From Gaetbulibacter sp. 4G1 (GTDB lineage: Bacteria; Bacteroidota; Bacteroidia; Flavobacteriales; Flavobacteriaceae), in NCBI RefSeq assembly GCF_002741945.1, contig NZ_MDVN01000024.1, positions 62,001 through 126,000 on the forward strand: 64,000 nucleotides of DNA, written 5' to 3'. Both the position numbers and the translations under genes were made by a program. The notes beneath the pieces were generated by a model that was not told where the DNA came from, made no database searches, and saw only the letters and a list, made by a program, of their open reading frames with translations. Below are positions 8,860 to 19,568 of the stretch, in pieces (position 1 is the first letter of the stretch; each line of letters opens with the position of its first letter).

Positions 8860-8886
8860 AGTTGTAAAAGCAACTCGACAAAAATA
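8860..8886 (-). promoter_or_regulatory. Promoter and 5' hairpin of ftsK
   Basis: On the minus strand TATTTTTG (8879-8886) is a TAnnTTTG -7 element, 61 bases before the ftsK ATG. A small inverted repeat, GAGTTG and CAACTC around a six-base loop (about 8859-8876), would lie at the very 5' end of the mRNA. This could stabilise the message or be chance. Confidence 0.5.
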
Positions 8887-8922
8887 CAAATTACTAACGT
8901 TTATCCTAGCGGTAATAGTATA

Positions 8923-9294
8923 TTAAAAAATCTTTGGTATATATATTATAAAGCCAATTATTATAGCAAAAATACTAGCTATAAAAACAGCGCCAGCAGC
9001 AATATCTTTTATAAGTCCAATTTTTTCATGACGTTCTGGGTGCATAAAATCTGCAATTTCCTCGATGGCAGTGTTTACACCTTCAATACTAATAACCATA
9101 CCTATAGCTAAGCATTGTATAATCCATTCGTTAGTTGATATATTAAAAATAAATCCAGCTATAGTTACAAAAAGAGCAATAACAAACTGTATTTTGATAC
9201 TAGCTTCAGTTTTTAATAGGAGTATAGCTCCTTTAAAAGCATAACCAACACTTTTTAATCGATTAACCAAAAAGGAATCTTTTTTGTTTTTCAA
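8923..9294 (-). CDS. dgkA: Diacylglycerol kinase family (DgkA-type) membrane kinase
   Basis: The 123-residue protein has three membrane helices, the size and layout of the small trimeric DgkA family. LLKTEASIKIQ holds the conserved E-A-S. EGVNTAIEEIADF contains the active-site E and N-T-A-I-E, and KDIAAGAVF is the third signature. The family phosphorylates diacylglycerol or undecaprenol with ATP at the inner membrane; which lipid is used here cannot be told. It starts 16 bases after tpx and is probably co-transcribed with it. Confidence 0.9.
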   Translation of the reverse strand: MKNKKDSFLVNRLKSVGYAFKGAILLLKTEASIKIQFVIALFVTIAGFIFNISTNEWIIQCLAIGMVISIEGVNTAIEEIADFMHPERHEKIGLIKDIAAGAVFIASIFAIIIGFIIYIPKIF

Positions 9295-9310
9295 ATCAAT
9301 TTTATTAAAA

Positions 9311-9811
9311 CTATTTAAATGCGTTTAAAGCAGCTTCATAATTAGGTTCATCTCCAGTTTCGGAAACTTGTTCTGTATGAATAACTTCTCCTTTAGCATT
9401 AACAGCAATAATACTTCTTGAAAGTAATCCTTCAAAAGCACTATTTGTAAAGATTAACCCGTTGGTTTTACCAAAATCTCCATTTCTAAAATCTGAAAGC
9501 ATTACAACGTCTTCTAATCCTTCTGCACCGCAAAATTGATCTTGAGCAAAAGGTAAATCTCTAGAAACACATAGCACTTTAGTATTGTTTAGCGAAGCAC
9601 CAGTTTTATTAAATGTTCTAACCGAAGTAGCGCATACTCCTGTATTTACACTTGGGAAAATATTTAAGATAAGATTACTACCCTTAAAATCATCTAGAGT
9701 TTTTGTAGAAAGATCTACCGCTACTAATTTAAAATTTGATAATTGAGAGCCTATTTTTGGTAAATCTCCAGACGTTTCTGCTGGGTTTCCTCCTAAAGTT
9801 ATTTTTGCCAT
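9311..9811 (-). CDS. tpx: Thiol peroxidase Tpx (atypical 2-Cys peroxiredoxin)
   Basis: The 166-residue protein has the peroxidatic cysteine C60 in PSVNTGVCATS and the resolving cysteine C94 in FAQDQFCGAEG, spaced as in E. coli Tpx. The length equals the family norm. Using thioredoxin, it reduces hydrogen peroxide and alkyl hydroperoxides. It is divergent from katG across a 167-base gap, so the two peroxide genes may share control. On the minus strand TATTTTTAC upstream resembles, but does not match, the usual -7 element. Confidence 0.96.
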   Translation of the reverse strand: MAKITLGGNPAETSGDLPKIGSQLSNFKLVAVDLSTKTLDDFKGSNLILNIFPSVNTGVCATSVRTFNKTGASLNNTKVLCVSRDLPFAQDQFCGAEGLEDVVMLSDFRNGDFGKTNGLIFTNSAFEGLLSRSIIAVNAKGEVIHTEQVSETGDEPNYEAALNAFK

Positions 9812-9895
9812 TATATATATATTAAGTGAATTGTAAAAATAGGTGTTTTAATTCATTTTTTGAAATATTTAATGAGGCTGAATAATAAGCAATTT

Positions 9896-9927
9896 CTATT
9901 TTGTTATAGGAACAATCAATTTTGATT
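9896..9927. promoter_or_regulatory. Inverted repeats in the tpx/katG divergent promoter region
   Basis: Two short dyads lie 52-83 bases before katG: CTAT-N6-ATAG (9896-9909) and AATCAA-TT-TTGATT (9914-9927). Their place between two peroxide-defence genes suggests a regulator site. The first resembles the inner half-sites of an OxyR operator, but the spacer is six rather than seven bases. Confidence 0.3.
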
Positions 9928-9954
9928 ATGACGGATTAAATGCTAATTTTATGA

Positions 9955-12180
<2,226 letters not shown>

Positions 12181-12205
12181 ATAAGTTAGAAATTCTATTT
12201 AAAGT

Positions 12206-12240
12206 AAAAAGCCTACTAAATATTTAGTAGGCTTTTTTTT
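12206..12240. terminator. Bidirectional terminator between katG and the 2-Cys peroxiredoxin
   Basis: GCCTACTAAA and TTTAGTAGGC form a near-perfect hairpin flanked by five A on the left and eight T on the right. It can therefore end katG and, read the other way, the convergent peroxiredoxin gene. Confidence 0.9.
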
Positions 12241-12259
12241 GCATATTGATTACAGTGTG

Positions 12260-12898
12260 TTAGTTCACATGTTTTTCTAAAAAATCTGCAACGCCTTCAT
12301 GTGTAGCATTCATTCCTTCTTTTCCTTTATTCCAGTTTGCTGGACAAACCTCACCATTTTCTTCAGTAAATTGTAAAGCATCAACCATACGTAAAGCTTC
12401 ATCTACATTTCTGCCTAAAGGTAAATCGTTTACGATTTGGTGACGTACAATACCTTCTTTATCTATTAAAAATAAACCACGGTAAGCAATTAACTCTCCT
12501 TCAGCTTGTAGCATATCATTTTCGTCATAAAAATAATCTCCAGCTAAAACATCATAATTCTTAGAAATGGTTTTGTTTGTGTCTGCTACTAAAGGATAAG
12601 TAATACCTTTAATACCACCATTATTTTTATCTAATTGTAACCACCCCCAGTGAGATTGCTCAGTATCTGTTGAAACTGCAACTACTGCTGTGTTTCTTGT
12701 TTCAAATTCTGCTAATTTTTCTTGAAATGCATGAAGCTCAGTTGGACAAACAAAAGTAAAATCTTTAGGATAAAAGAATAATACAACGTGTTTTTTACCA
12801 ATGAATTGATCTAATGAAAAATCGTTAGCAAATTCTCCACCATTAATTACTGCTTGTGCGTTAAACTGAGGTGCTTTTTTACCTACTAATACTGCCAT
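12260..12898 (-). CDS. Typical 2-Cys peroxiredoxin (AhpC/Prx1 family)
   Basis: The 212-residue protein has the peroxidatic cysteine C51 in FTFVCPTELHAF and the resolving cysteine C185 in GEVCPANWNKG, the Prx1/AhpC arrangement. GGIKGITYPLV carries a GG-type loop, and the C-terminal tail extends past C185. It reduces peroxides with electrons from thioredoxin or AhpF-like partners; no ahpF is nearby. It converges on katG and has its own promoter (TATTTTTG at 12941-12948). Confidence 0.93.
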   Translation of the reverse strand: MAVLVGKKAPQFNAQAVINGGEFANDFSLDQFIGKKHVVLFFYPKDFTFVCPTELHAFQEKLAEFETRNTAVVAVSTDTEQSHWGWLQLDKNNGGIKGITYPLVADTNKTISKNYDVLAGDYFYDENDMLQAEGELIAYRGLFLIDKEGIVRHQIVNDLPLGRNVDEALRMVDALQFTEENGEVCPANWNKGKEGMNATHEGVADFLEKHVN

Positions 12899-12940
12899 CT
12901 TTTTTTATTTAAAATAATTATTATTTCGTTTTTAAGTGTG

Positions 12941-12948
12941 CAAAAATA
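12941..12948 (-). promoter_or_regulatory. -7 promoter element of the 2-Cys peroxiredoxin
   Basis: On the minus strand TATTTTTG matches TAnnTTTG and is followed by CACAC. It lies 43 bases before the ATG. No good -33 element is visible. Confidence 0.5.
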
Positions 12949-13043
12949 CTCTATAATGCGAGAAAAAGAAACAATAACAAAATTTTAAATATTTATTGAT
13001 TAATAGTATTTATTTATACTAATTGAAAATGAGATGATTAAAC

Positions 13044-14537
13044 TTATTTTGATGACTTTAATTGTTTGATTTTTATTGAAAAGGCAGCAAAAAGCAAAGT
13101 CATAAATGGACTGATAATACTGAAAAAAGCATATGGTATATATGCCGTTGCTCCCGCATAACCAAATAGAACTTTTGAATGATATGCTCCACAGGTGTTC
13201 CAAGGAATTAATACAGATGTAACTGTTCCAGAGTCTTCAAGTGTTCTACTTAAATTTTCTGGAGCCAACCCTTTATCTTCATAAGCTTTTTTAAACATTT
13301 TACCAGGAACCACTAAGGCAAGGTATTGGTCAGAAGCAGTTAAATTTAATGCTAAGCAACTTGCGACAGTACTGGCAAATAATCCAAAAGTAGTGGTTGC
13401 CATTTTTAATAATGATTTGGTAATTCTAGATAATGCTCCAATGGCGTCCATAACCCCTCCGAAAACCATAGCGCAAACTATAAGCCAAATAGTACCAAGC
13501 ATGCCTTTCATTCCGCCAGCTGTAAATAAATCATTTAACTCCTTGCTACTAGTCTCTACTGAGGTATCAACAGTTAAAGCATTCATGACTCCCTTATATG
13601 CGGCTTCAAAACTTAAAGATTCTGCTCCAGCTATATTTGCAACTATATTTGGCTGTGTAATTATTGCAGTAACTCCTCCTAATAGAGCCCCTAATAAAAG
13701 AGCTATAAGAGGAGGCGTTTTTTTTATTATCATGAATATTACAACAGCTGGAACAATAAATAACCATGGGCTTATATTAAATGCACCATTTATAGCTTGT
13801 AATTTGTCTTCAATTTGTGGTGTTCCTGTAGTAGTTAAGTTAAGTCCAATAATTATGAAAATAATCAATGTTATTACTATTGTTGGTATTGTTGTTAAAG
13901 ACATGTATTTAATATGCGAAAAAAGTTCACCTCCAGCCATTGCTGGTGCTAAGTTTGTAGTATCGCTTAAAGGAGACATTTTATCACCAAAATATGCTCC
14001 CGAAAGAACAGCTCCAGCAGTCATTCCCATAGAAATACCCAAAGTCTCACCAATACCTACTAATGCAATTCCAACAGTTGCTGAAGTAGTCCAAGAACTG
14101 CCTGTTGCTATAGATATTATAGAGCAAATAATAACACAAGCAGCTAGAAAAATTGTTGGATTTAATATTTGTAATCCATAATATATCATGGTTGGTATAA
14201 TACCACTTATAAGCCACGTTCCTGCTAATGCTCCAACCATTAATAAAATTAGTAATGCTCCTGTAGTAGATTTTACATTTTCAGCTACTTCTTCAAGCAT
14301 TCTCTTATACGATACTTTATTTTTAAAACCTACAATAGCTGCAACAGCTGCTCCTAATAATAAAACAAACTGATTACTACCACTTAATGCATCGTCTCCA
14401 TAAACATATATGTTGTAGGCTAACATTGCCACTAAAGCAAATACAGGTATTAGTGCTTCCCAAATGTTTAGTTCAGTGTTTTCAATGATTTTTTGATCTT
14501 CAATTTTAATTTCTGAAATATTGTCACCGTCTTGCAT
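13044..14537 (-). CDS. nhaC: Na+/H+ antiporter NhaC
   Basis: The 497-residue inner-membrane protein has about 11-12 hydrophobic segments. It shows NhaC features: ATGSSWTTSATVGIAL, then GAVLSGAYFGDKMSPLSDTTNLA, the conserved polar motif of the ion pathway, and a C-terminal LEDSGTVTSVLIPWNTCGAY. It exports sodium in exchange for protons and supports salt and pH tolerance, which fits a marine lifestyle. It stands alone, with no partner genes. Confidence 0.93.
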   Translation of the reverse strand: MQDGDNISEIKIEDQKIIENTELNIWEALIPVFALVAMLAYNIYVYGDDALSGSNQFVLLLGAAVAAIVGFKNKVSYKRMLEEVAENVKSTTGALLILLMVGALAGTWLISGIIPTMIYYGLQILNPTIFLAACVIICSIISIATGSSWTTSATVGIALVGIGETLGISMGMTAGAVLSGAYFGDKMSPLSDTTNLAPAMAGGELFSHIKYMSLTTIPTIVITLIIFIIIGLNLTTTGTPQIEDKLQAINGAFNISPWLFIVPAVVIFMIIKKTPPLIALLLGALLGGVTAIITQPNIVANIAGAESLSFEAAYKGVMNALTVDTSVETSSKELNDLFTAGGMKGMLGTIWLIVCAMVFGGVMDAIGALSRITKSLLKMATTTFGLFASTVASCLALNLTASDQYLALVVPGKMFKKAYEDKGLAPENLSRTLEDSGTVTSVLIPWNTCGAYHSKVLFGYAGATAYIPYAFFSIISPFMTLLFAAFSIKIKQLKSSK

Positions 14538-14603
14538 ATAGTTTTTTTTTAGTCACGTAATGTTACGATTTTAGTTGAATCTATGCAAATAGAAATTGTT
14601 CAG

Positions 14604-14611
14604 TACTTTTG
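14604..14611 (+). promoter_or_regulatory. -7 promoter element for the metal-dependent-hydrolase-like gene
   Basis: TACTTTTG matches TAnnTTTG, 23 bases before the ATG at 14635. It gives a short leader. Confidence 0.5.
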
Positions 14612-14634
14612 CGATTCATTATTTTAAAAAATAA

Positions 14635-15657
14635 ATGGATTCACTAACTCAAATTGTATTAGGAGCTGCCTGCGGAGAAGCTGTTTTAGGAAAAAAAATA
14701 GGTAATAAAGCCCTATTGTTTGGTGCCATTGGTGGAACAATACCAGATTTAGATGTTTTTGTTGGTAGCTGGCTTTATGGCAATGAGATAGATGCGATGC
14801 TTTTTCATCGTGGGTTTATGCATTCCATTCTATTTTCTGTTTTGGCTGCTTTTGTTTTTGGGTGGCTAGTGTTTAAATTATACAATTCTGGAAGGCGAAA
14901 AGGCACAACTACTCAAAGAAATTGGATAAGTTTATTTTTCTGGGCACTTTTTACACATCCTATTTTAGATTGTTTTACACCTTATGGAACACAATTGTTT
15001 GCACCTATTAGTAATTATAGAGTTGCCTTTAATAATATTGCTGTAGTAGACCCTATTTATACATTGCCCTTTTTAATTTGTATCATAGTTTTGATGTTTT
15101 TCAATAGAAAATCTAAAGGAAGACAATTATGGTTAAAGCTGGGTTTAGGAATAAGTACAGTTTATATGTTTTTTACTTTTGGAAACAAGTTTTATATGGA
15201 TTCAGTTTTTAAAGAAACTTTAAAAGATAAAGGTGTAAACTATAAAAGATATTATGCACAACCCACAATATTTAATAATGTTTTATGGTATGGTGTTGCA
15301 GAAACAGATACTACTTACCATGTAGGATATTATTCTTTGTTAGATAAAGAAAGTGTGTTTTCAGATTTTAAAGCATTACCAAAAGTGCGCGCTTTGAATC
15401 CAGAAAAATACAAGCGTGTAAAAAGTTTGGCTTGGTTTAGTAATGATTATTATAGTATTTATAAAATAGGGGATAATGACTATCAATATAACGATTTGCG
15501 TTACCCTGTTACAGATAAAGAGAATTCAACGTCATCAGTTTTTAGGTTCCGCCTTTATGAAGAAAATGGCGAAATAAACATGAAACCTTTTGAGCGTAAT
15601 GAAGATAATATATCTAATGCTTTAAAAGCACTCTGGGAGCGTTTAAAAGGAAAATAA
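14635..15657 (+). CDS. YdjM-like membrane-bound metal-dependent hydrolase family protein
   Basis: The 340-residue protein begins MDSLTQIVLGAACGEAVLGK, as is usual for the YdjM/DUF457-type family. Likely metal-site residues are in GGTIPDLDVFVG, FHRGFMHSILFS and FTHPILDCFTPYG: several His and Asp in or near membrane segments. About five membrane helices lie in the first 190 residues, and a hydrophilic C-terminal domain of about 150 residues follows. The family is named for its predicted metal site; no reaction is established to my knowledge. It is a single gene with a terminator. Confidence 0.78.
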   Translation: MDSLTQIVLGAACGEAVLGKKIGNKALLFGAIGGTIPDLDVFVGSWLYGNEIDAMLFHRGFMHSILFSVLAAFVFGWLVFKLYNSGRRKGTTTQRNWISLFFWALFTHPILDCFTPYGTQLFAPISNYRVAFNNIAVVDPIYTLPFLICIIVLMFFNRKSKGRQLWLKLGLGISTVYMFFTFGNKFYMDSVFKETLKDKGVNYKRYYAQPTIFNNVLWYGVAETDTTYHVGYYSLLDKESVFSDFKALPKVRALNPEKYKRVKSLAWFSNDYYSIYKIGDNDYQYNDLRYPVTDKENSTSSVFRFRLYEENGEINMKPFERNEDNISNALKALWERLKGK

Positions 15658-15688
15658 AAACCTTTTAGTGATTAACTAAAAGGTTTTT
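15656..15688. terminator. Bidirectional terminator
   Basis: AAAAACCTTTTAGT (15656-15669) and ACTAAAAGGTTTTT (15675-15688) form a perfect 14-base-pair stem with a five-base loop. A-runs and T-runs on the two sides let it serve both convergent genes. Confidence 0.9.
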
Positions 15689-15709
15689 AATATTATTATT
15701 AATTAGAAA

Positions 15710-16936
15710 TTATGCAAGTTCTATTTCTGCTTTAGTGTCTAAAATGTTAAGCTCTTGCATACACTCACGCATCATTTGGTAAGTGCGCTCTATATCTGCA
15801 TCTAACCCAATAGAAAAGCGAATTAAACCATCGCTTAGACCCATTTCTATTTGTTCTTCTTCAGGAATTTCTGAAGATGTAGAACTCCCTGGAGCAGAGA
15901 ATAAGGTTTTATAAAACCCAAGGCTTACAGCTAGATACCCTAAGTTTTTGTTTTGCATTAACTCCATAAGTTCGTTAGCTTTTTCTAACGACCCTACATC
16001 AATAGTTAGCATACCACCAAAGCCATATTTTTCATTCATCATCGATTTAAATAACTCATGCGAAGGATGGGACTTAAGACCTGGGTATACTGTTTTTAAG
16101 CCATCTGACTCAAACCTTTTAGCTAAAAAGGAAGCATTAAAGCTATGTTGTTGCATACGAATATGTAGCGTTCTCAGATTTTTTAAAACTGAAGCAGCTC
16201 TCAAGCTATCCATAGTAGAGCCTAAAAGCATAGAAGCACCATCGTTTACATTACGTAAATCGTTTATAAATTCTTGAGTACCACAAACTACGCCACCAAC
16301 CGTATCACTAGATCCATTAATGAATTTAGTTAAACTATGGATTACTACATCAGCTCCTAATACTACTGGAGATATTGATAGTGGAGAGAATGTATTATCG
16401 ACTACTAACTTTAAATTATGCCTTCTAGCTATGTCTGCTAATCCTTTAATATCAGCGACCTCTAAAAGTGGATTGCTTACGGATTCACAATATAAAACTT
16501 TAGTGTTTTTAGTAATTGAAGCTTCTACAATATCTAGTTTTGTAATATCTACAAACGATGTTTCAATATTAAAACGAGGTGTAAAATTTTTAAGAAAAGC
16601 ATATGTTCCACCATAAATGGTTCTACTAGAAACTATATGGTCTCCAGCTCCACAAAGCTGTAATAAAACAGGGGTAATTGCACCCATTCCTGAGGCAGAA
16701 ACATTTGCGGTTTCTGTGCCTTCCATGGCAGCTAATGCTTCTCCTAAGTATAGATTTGATGGAGAAGAATGTCGAGAATATAAATAGCATCCATCTGCAT
16801 TACCTTCAAACGTATCAAACATGGTTTTTGCTGATAAAAAAGTATAGGTTGAAGAATCTGAAATTGAAGGGTTAACACCTCCAAATTCACCAAAGTATTG
16901 TAAATCTTGAATTTTATTTGCGGGTTTAAAAGCCAT
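15710..16936 (-). CDS. Cys/Met-metabolism PLP-dependent lyase (trans-sulfuration family)
   Basis: The 408-residue protein belongs to the cystathionine gamma-synthase / methionine gamma-lyase family. It shows YSRHSSPS near residue 55, the cofactor tyrosine in RTIYGGTYAF, VVDNTFSPL with the pyridine-nitrogen Asp, and the Schiff-base lysine in IHSLTKFINGSSD. The cysteine that marks classical methionine gamma-lyases (YGCT) is a glycine here (YGGT), so the exact reaction is open: methionine gamma-lyase, cystathionine lyase or synthase. It is divergent from an Lrp/AsnC regulator 159 bases away, a common pairing for amino-acid-degrading enzymes. Confidence 0.85.
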   Translation of the reverse strand: MAFKPANKIQDLQYFGEFGGVNPSISDSSTYTFLSAKTMFDTFEGNADGCYLYSRHSSPSNLYLGEALAAMEGTETANVSASGMGAITPVLLQLCGAGDHIVSSRTIYGGTYAFLKNFTPRFNIETSFVDITKLDIVEASITKNTKVLYCESVSNPLLEVADIKGLADIARRHNLKLVVDNTFSPLSISPVVLGADVVIHSLTKFINGSSDTVGGVVCGTQEFINDLRNVNDGASMLLGSTMDSLRAASVLKNLRTLHIRMQQHSFNASFLAKRFESDGLKTVYPGLKSHPSHELFKSMMNEKYGFGGMLTIDVGSLEKANELMELMQNKNLGYLAVSLGFYKTLFSAPGSSTSSEIPEEEQIEMGLSDGLIRFSIGLDADIERTYQMMRECMQELNILDTKAEIELA

Positions 16937-17095
16937 AATGGTTTATTTTGATTGTTTATACAAAATTCAGAATACTTAGATTATAAAACAATATAAGTTT
17001 ATAATTTTAGAAAATAAATCTATTTAAATGAGTTTTTATAGAATTAAAAATTGTATTTCTTATATATTTAATATCTTTATGAAAATTTTTCAATT

Positions 17096-17554
17096 ATGGT
17101 ATTTGATGATATAGATAAAAGACTTCTATTTTATTTGCAAGAAGATAGTAAGCAAACCAATAAAGAACTATCAAACAAATTAAACTTATCGGTTACTGCA
17201 GTTTACGAACGCATAAAAAAGCTAGAAAAGAGTGGGGTAATAGAAAATTATGTAGTTTTAGTTAATAAAGAAAAAGTTGAAAAATCATTTGTAGCGTTTT
17301 GCCATATCAAGCTAATACAACACAGCCAAGAATTTGTGGTTAAGTTTGAAAAGGAAGTTACTAATTTAAACGAGGTTTTAGAATGTTTCCATATTAGTGG
17401 TGATTACGACTATTTATTAAAAGTATTGGTTAAGGATATGGCAGCCTTTAGAGAGTTTATGGTAAAAAAACTAACAACTATAAACCATATTGGGAGTACG
17501 CATAGTATGTTTGTTATTAATGAGGTAAAACATACCACAGCTATTAATATATAA
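17096..17554 (+). CDS. Lrp/AsnC-family transcriptional regulator
   Basis: The 152-residue protein has an N-terminal winged helix-turn-helix (residues 4-60, NKELSNKLNLSVTAVYERIKKLE). A C-terminal RAM ligand-binding domain (about 70-145) contains the GDYDYLLKV signature. Such proteins sense amino acids and form octamers on DNA. The divergent PLP lyase at 15710-16936 is the likely target, with the shared 159-base gap as operator region. The length is normal. Confidence 0.93.
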   Translation: MVFDDIDKRLLFYLQEDSKQTNKELSNKLNLSVTAVYERIKKLEKSGVIENYVVLVNKEKVEKSFVAFCHIKLIQHSQEFVVKFEKEVTNLNEVLECFHISGDYDYLLKVLVKDMAAFREFMVKKLTTINHIGSTHSMFVINEVKHTTAINI

Positions 17555-17607
17555 ACAATGCAGCTTAATTAACCAGTTTTGATTTATAACTACTAAAATT
17601 TTAATGT

Positions 17608-18234
17608 GTGAAATCTGTTTTATATAAAGCCACTGAGTTTTTTATCATTTTCATTTTAATACCGGTAAGCTTTGCTATAAGCTATTCGCCATGGGTAAAA
17701 CTAGCTATAGGCGTTGTTGGCTTTGCTTATATAATTTATGTATTGTTAAAAGTTGAAAATGAAAAATTTAAAATAGCTAAAAATTTAAATTGGAAGTTGT
17801 TTTTTAGGCAAGCACTAATTAAACTTTTAATTATAGCATGTTTAACTACAGTATTTGTTTGGTTTACAGCTAAAGAAGCGCTTTTTGGCGTACTATTAAA
17901 TAAGCCTAAACTATGGCTTTTCATATTGTTTTTTTATAGCTTTTTTTCGGTATATCCACAAGAATTAATTTACAGAACCTTTTACTTTAAGCGCTATCAC
18001 GATATTTTTAAAAACAAATACTTGTTTATTTTTATAAACGCTATTGTATTTTCTTTAGGGCATATCTTTTTTAAAAAGTCATTGGTTTTAGCACTAACTT
18101 TTTTAGGAGGCTTGTTGTTTGCTTTTACTTTTTATAAAACAAAGTCTACGCTTATGGTATCTATAGAGCATGCTATATATGGGTGTTGGCTATTTACGGT
18201 AGGCATGGGAAGCATGCTTGGTTTTCCTGCATAA
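17608..18234 (+). CDS. CPBP-family intramembrane metalloprotease-like protein
   Basis: The 208-residue, mostly hydrophobic protein has about six membrane helices. The Abi/CPBP motifs are YPQELIYRTFYFKRY (motif EExxxR with the first E replaced by Q), FSLGHIFF with the second-motif His, and IEHAIYGCW with the third-motif His. CPBP proteins are intramembrane proteases related to Rce1. The Q-for-E change may alter or abolish activity, although I recall QE-type variants in related bacteria. The start is GTG; the nearby ATG at 17604 is out of frame. Confidence 0.8.
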   Translation: MKSVLYKATEFFIIFILIPVSFAISYSPWVKLAIGVVGFAYIIYVLLKVENEKFKIAKNLNWKLFFRQALIKLLIIACLTTVFVWFTAKEALFGVLLNKPKLWLFILFFYSFFSVYPQELIYRTFYFKRYHDIFKNKYLFIFINAIVFSLGHIFFKKSLVLALTFLGGLLFAFTFYKTKSTLMVSIEHAIYGCWLFTVGMGSMLGFPA

Positions 18235-18335
18235 AATATCGATGAATTTATATTTTAATATATATAATCTTACGAGAATTAAAAGTTTTTACTATTTTAG
18301 ACCTGCTATTATTAACCATAAAACCGAATTAAAAC

Positions 18336-18854
18336 ATGAAAAAGCTTAGTTTCATTATTTTAGGATTTCTTTTAGGAGCTTTAGCTACCTATTTTTTTTG
18401 CCCAAGGCAAGTAGATAACATTGAAGATGTTAAAATTATTAAACCAAAAGGCGCTATTGAACCAGGAAATGCAAAAGTATTAAATGACAATTGGACAAAA
18501 TTTAGAGAAGCAGCAGTAGATTCTGCGGCTAAAAAACAAGGGAGAAATAAAGACGATCGTTCTACTTGGTGGCCAATCGACGATATTGAAAATTACATAG
18601 CTTACTCAAAGCATGTAACTGATAGCTTAAAATATGACATGACGGGTATTCGTGTATATTTAGGCGTTTATGGGGATAATGCTGGAAGAACTAAAAAGAA
18701 TTTAACAACCATGTTTTTAGTGCCAACTGTTAAGAAAGGTAAGGCAAACGCTAGTATGAATCCGTTTAACTTTAGTTTTCAAAATAATGGAGATTGTCCT
18801 GAATGCCCTCCTTTAAATGATGGACAAGGAGGAGGCTCAGGTTATCCTAAATAG
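18336..18854 (+). CDS. Uncharacterised membrane-anchored protein, first gene of a signalling operon
   Basis: The 172-residue protein has an N-terminal hydrophobic anchor (MKKLSFIILGFLLGALATYF, then CPRQ), which could be a signal anchor or an unconventional lipoprotein signal. The soluble part has STWWPIDDIENYIAYSK, then IRVYLGVYGDNAG, and a low-complexity tail with CPECPP and GGGSGYPK. I do not recognise the domain. The next gene starts 3 bases downstream and a histidine kinase follows, so it may be a periplasmic or membrane-surface sensor component. That role is inferred from position only. Confidence 0.7.
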   Translation: MKKLSFIILGFLLGALATYFFCPRQVDNIEDVKIIKPKGAIEPGNAKVLNDNWTKFREAAVDSAAKKQGRNKDDRSTWWPIDDIENYIAYSKHVTDSLKYDMTGIRVYLGVYGDNAGRTKKNLTTMFLVPTVKKGKANASMNPFNFSFQNNGDCPECPPLNDGQGGGSGYPK

Positions 18855-18857
18855 TTT

Positions 18858-19568
18858 GTGGAAGAATTTCTATTAAATAACTATGGAATAATAACACACT
18901 GTGTTGAGGCTATGGCTGCTTTAACAGGTGTGTTTTTATTTAAATTATACAGAAATTCTGAAGTCAAATATTTTATTTACTTTTTAGTCTATCTAACGAT
19001 TTGTGATTTTATTGGAGGCTATAAAGACTATGTGGGTGATGGAAGGTTTCTAAGCTTTTTACAGAACACTGTTTTTGCAACAAACCATTGGTGGTCAACA
19101 TCTTATTGGAAAGTTGGAGCTATACTTTTTTTTACATTTTATTACTCAAAAATATTAAAAACAGTTCAGTTTAAAAATATAATTAAGATAAGCGGATATG
19201 TTTTTTTCTTTTTTTCTGTAATTTATATTGCTTTTAATTGGGATAAGTTTTTTAACACATTTTTCCCAATCATAAGTATTCTAGGCGCTATTATAGTATT
19301 TTTATGCTCGGTGTTTTATTTTATTGAAGTCTTACAAAGTGATAAAATATTAACCTTTTATAAATCTATAAATTTCTATATAAGTTTTGCAATATTTATT
19401 TGGTGGTTAATTATTACGCCTTTAGTATTTTATGATTTATACCATTCAAATGATGATTGGAATTTTATTTTCTTAAAATGGCAAATCTATCTATTTGCAA
19501 ATATTTTTATGTACTCAACTTTTACATTTGCCTTAATTTATTGTAAACCTGATTCTAAAAATGAATAA
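18858..19568 (+). CDS. Uncharacterised polytopic membrane protein beside a histidine kinase
   Basis: The 236-residue protein has about seven hydrophobic segments (for example TGVFLFKLY, FIYFLVYLTICDFIGG, VGAILFFTFYYSKIL, IIVFLCSVFYFI and a C-terminal YSTFTFALIYC). It starts with GTG 3 bases after the previous stop and overlaps the histidine kinase gene by 8 bases, so translational coupling is likely. The linked kinase has only one membrane helix, so this protein may be its membrane sensor partner. No domain is recognised. Confidence 0.72.
   Translation: MEEFLLNNYGIITHCVEAMAALTGVFLFKLYRNSEVKYFIYFLVYLTICDFIGGYKDYVGDGRFLSFLQNTVFATNHWWSTSYWKVGAILFFTFYYSKILKTVQFKNIIKISGYVFFFFSVIYIAFNWDKFFNTFFPIISILGAIIVFLCSVFYFIEVLQSDKILTFYKSINFYISFAIFIWWLIITPLVFYDLYHSNDDWNFIFLKWQIYLFANIFMYSTFTFALIYCKPDSKNE

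Noticed and set aside
13393-14181. A 262-codon open frame on the plus strand opposite nhaC
   Set aside because: It mirrors the membrane-protein gene on the minus strand, shows no domain and has an odd composition. Long antisense frames are expected opposite A/T-rich hydrophobic genes.
15948-16875. Several plus-strand frames opposite the PLP lyase
   Set aside because: The minus-strand gene shows all family motifs across this span; the plus-strand frames have no recognisable domain.
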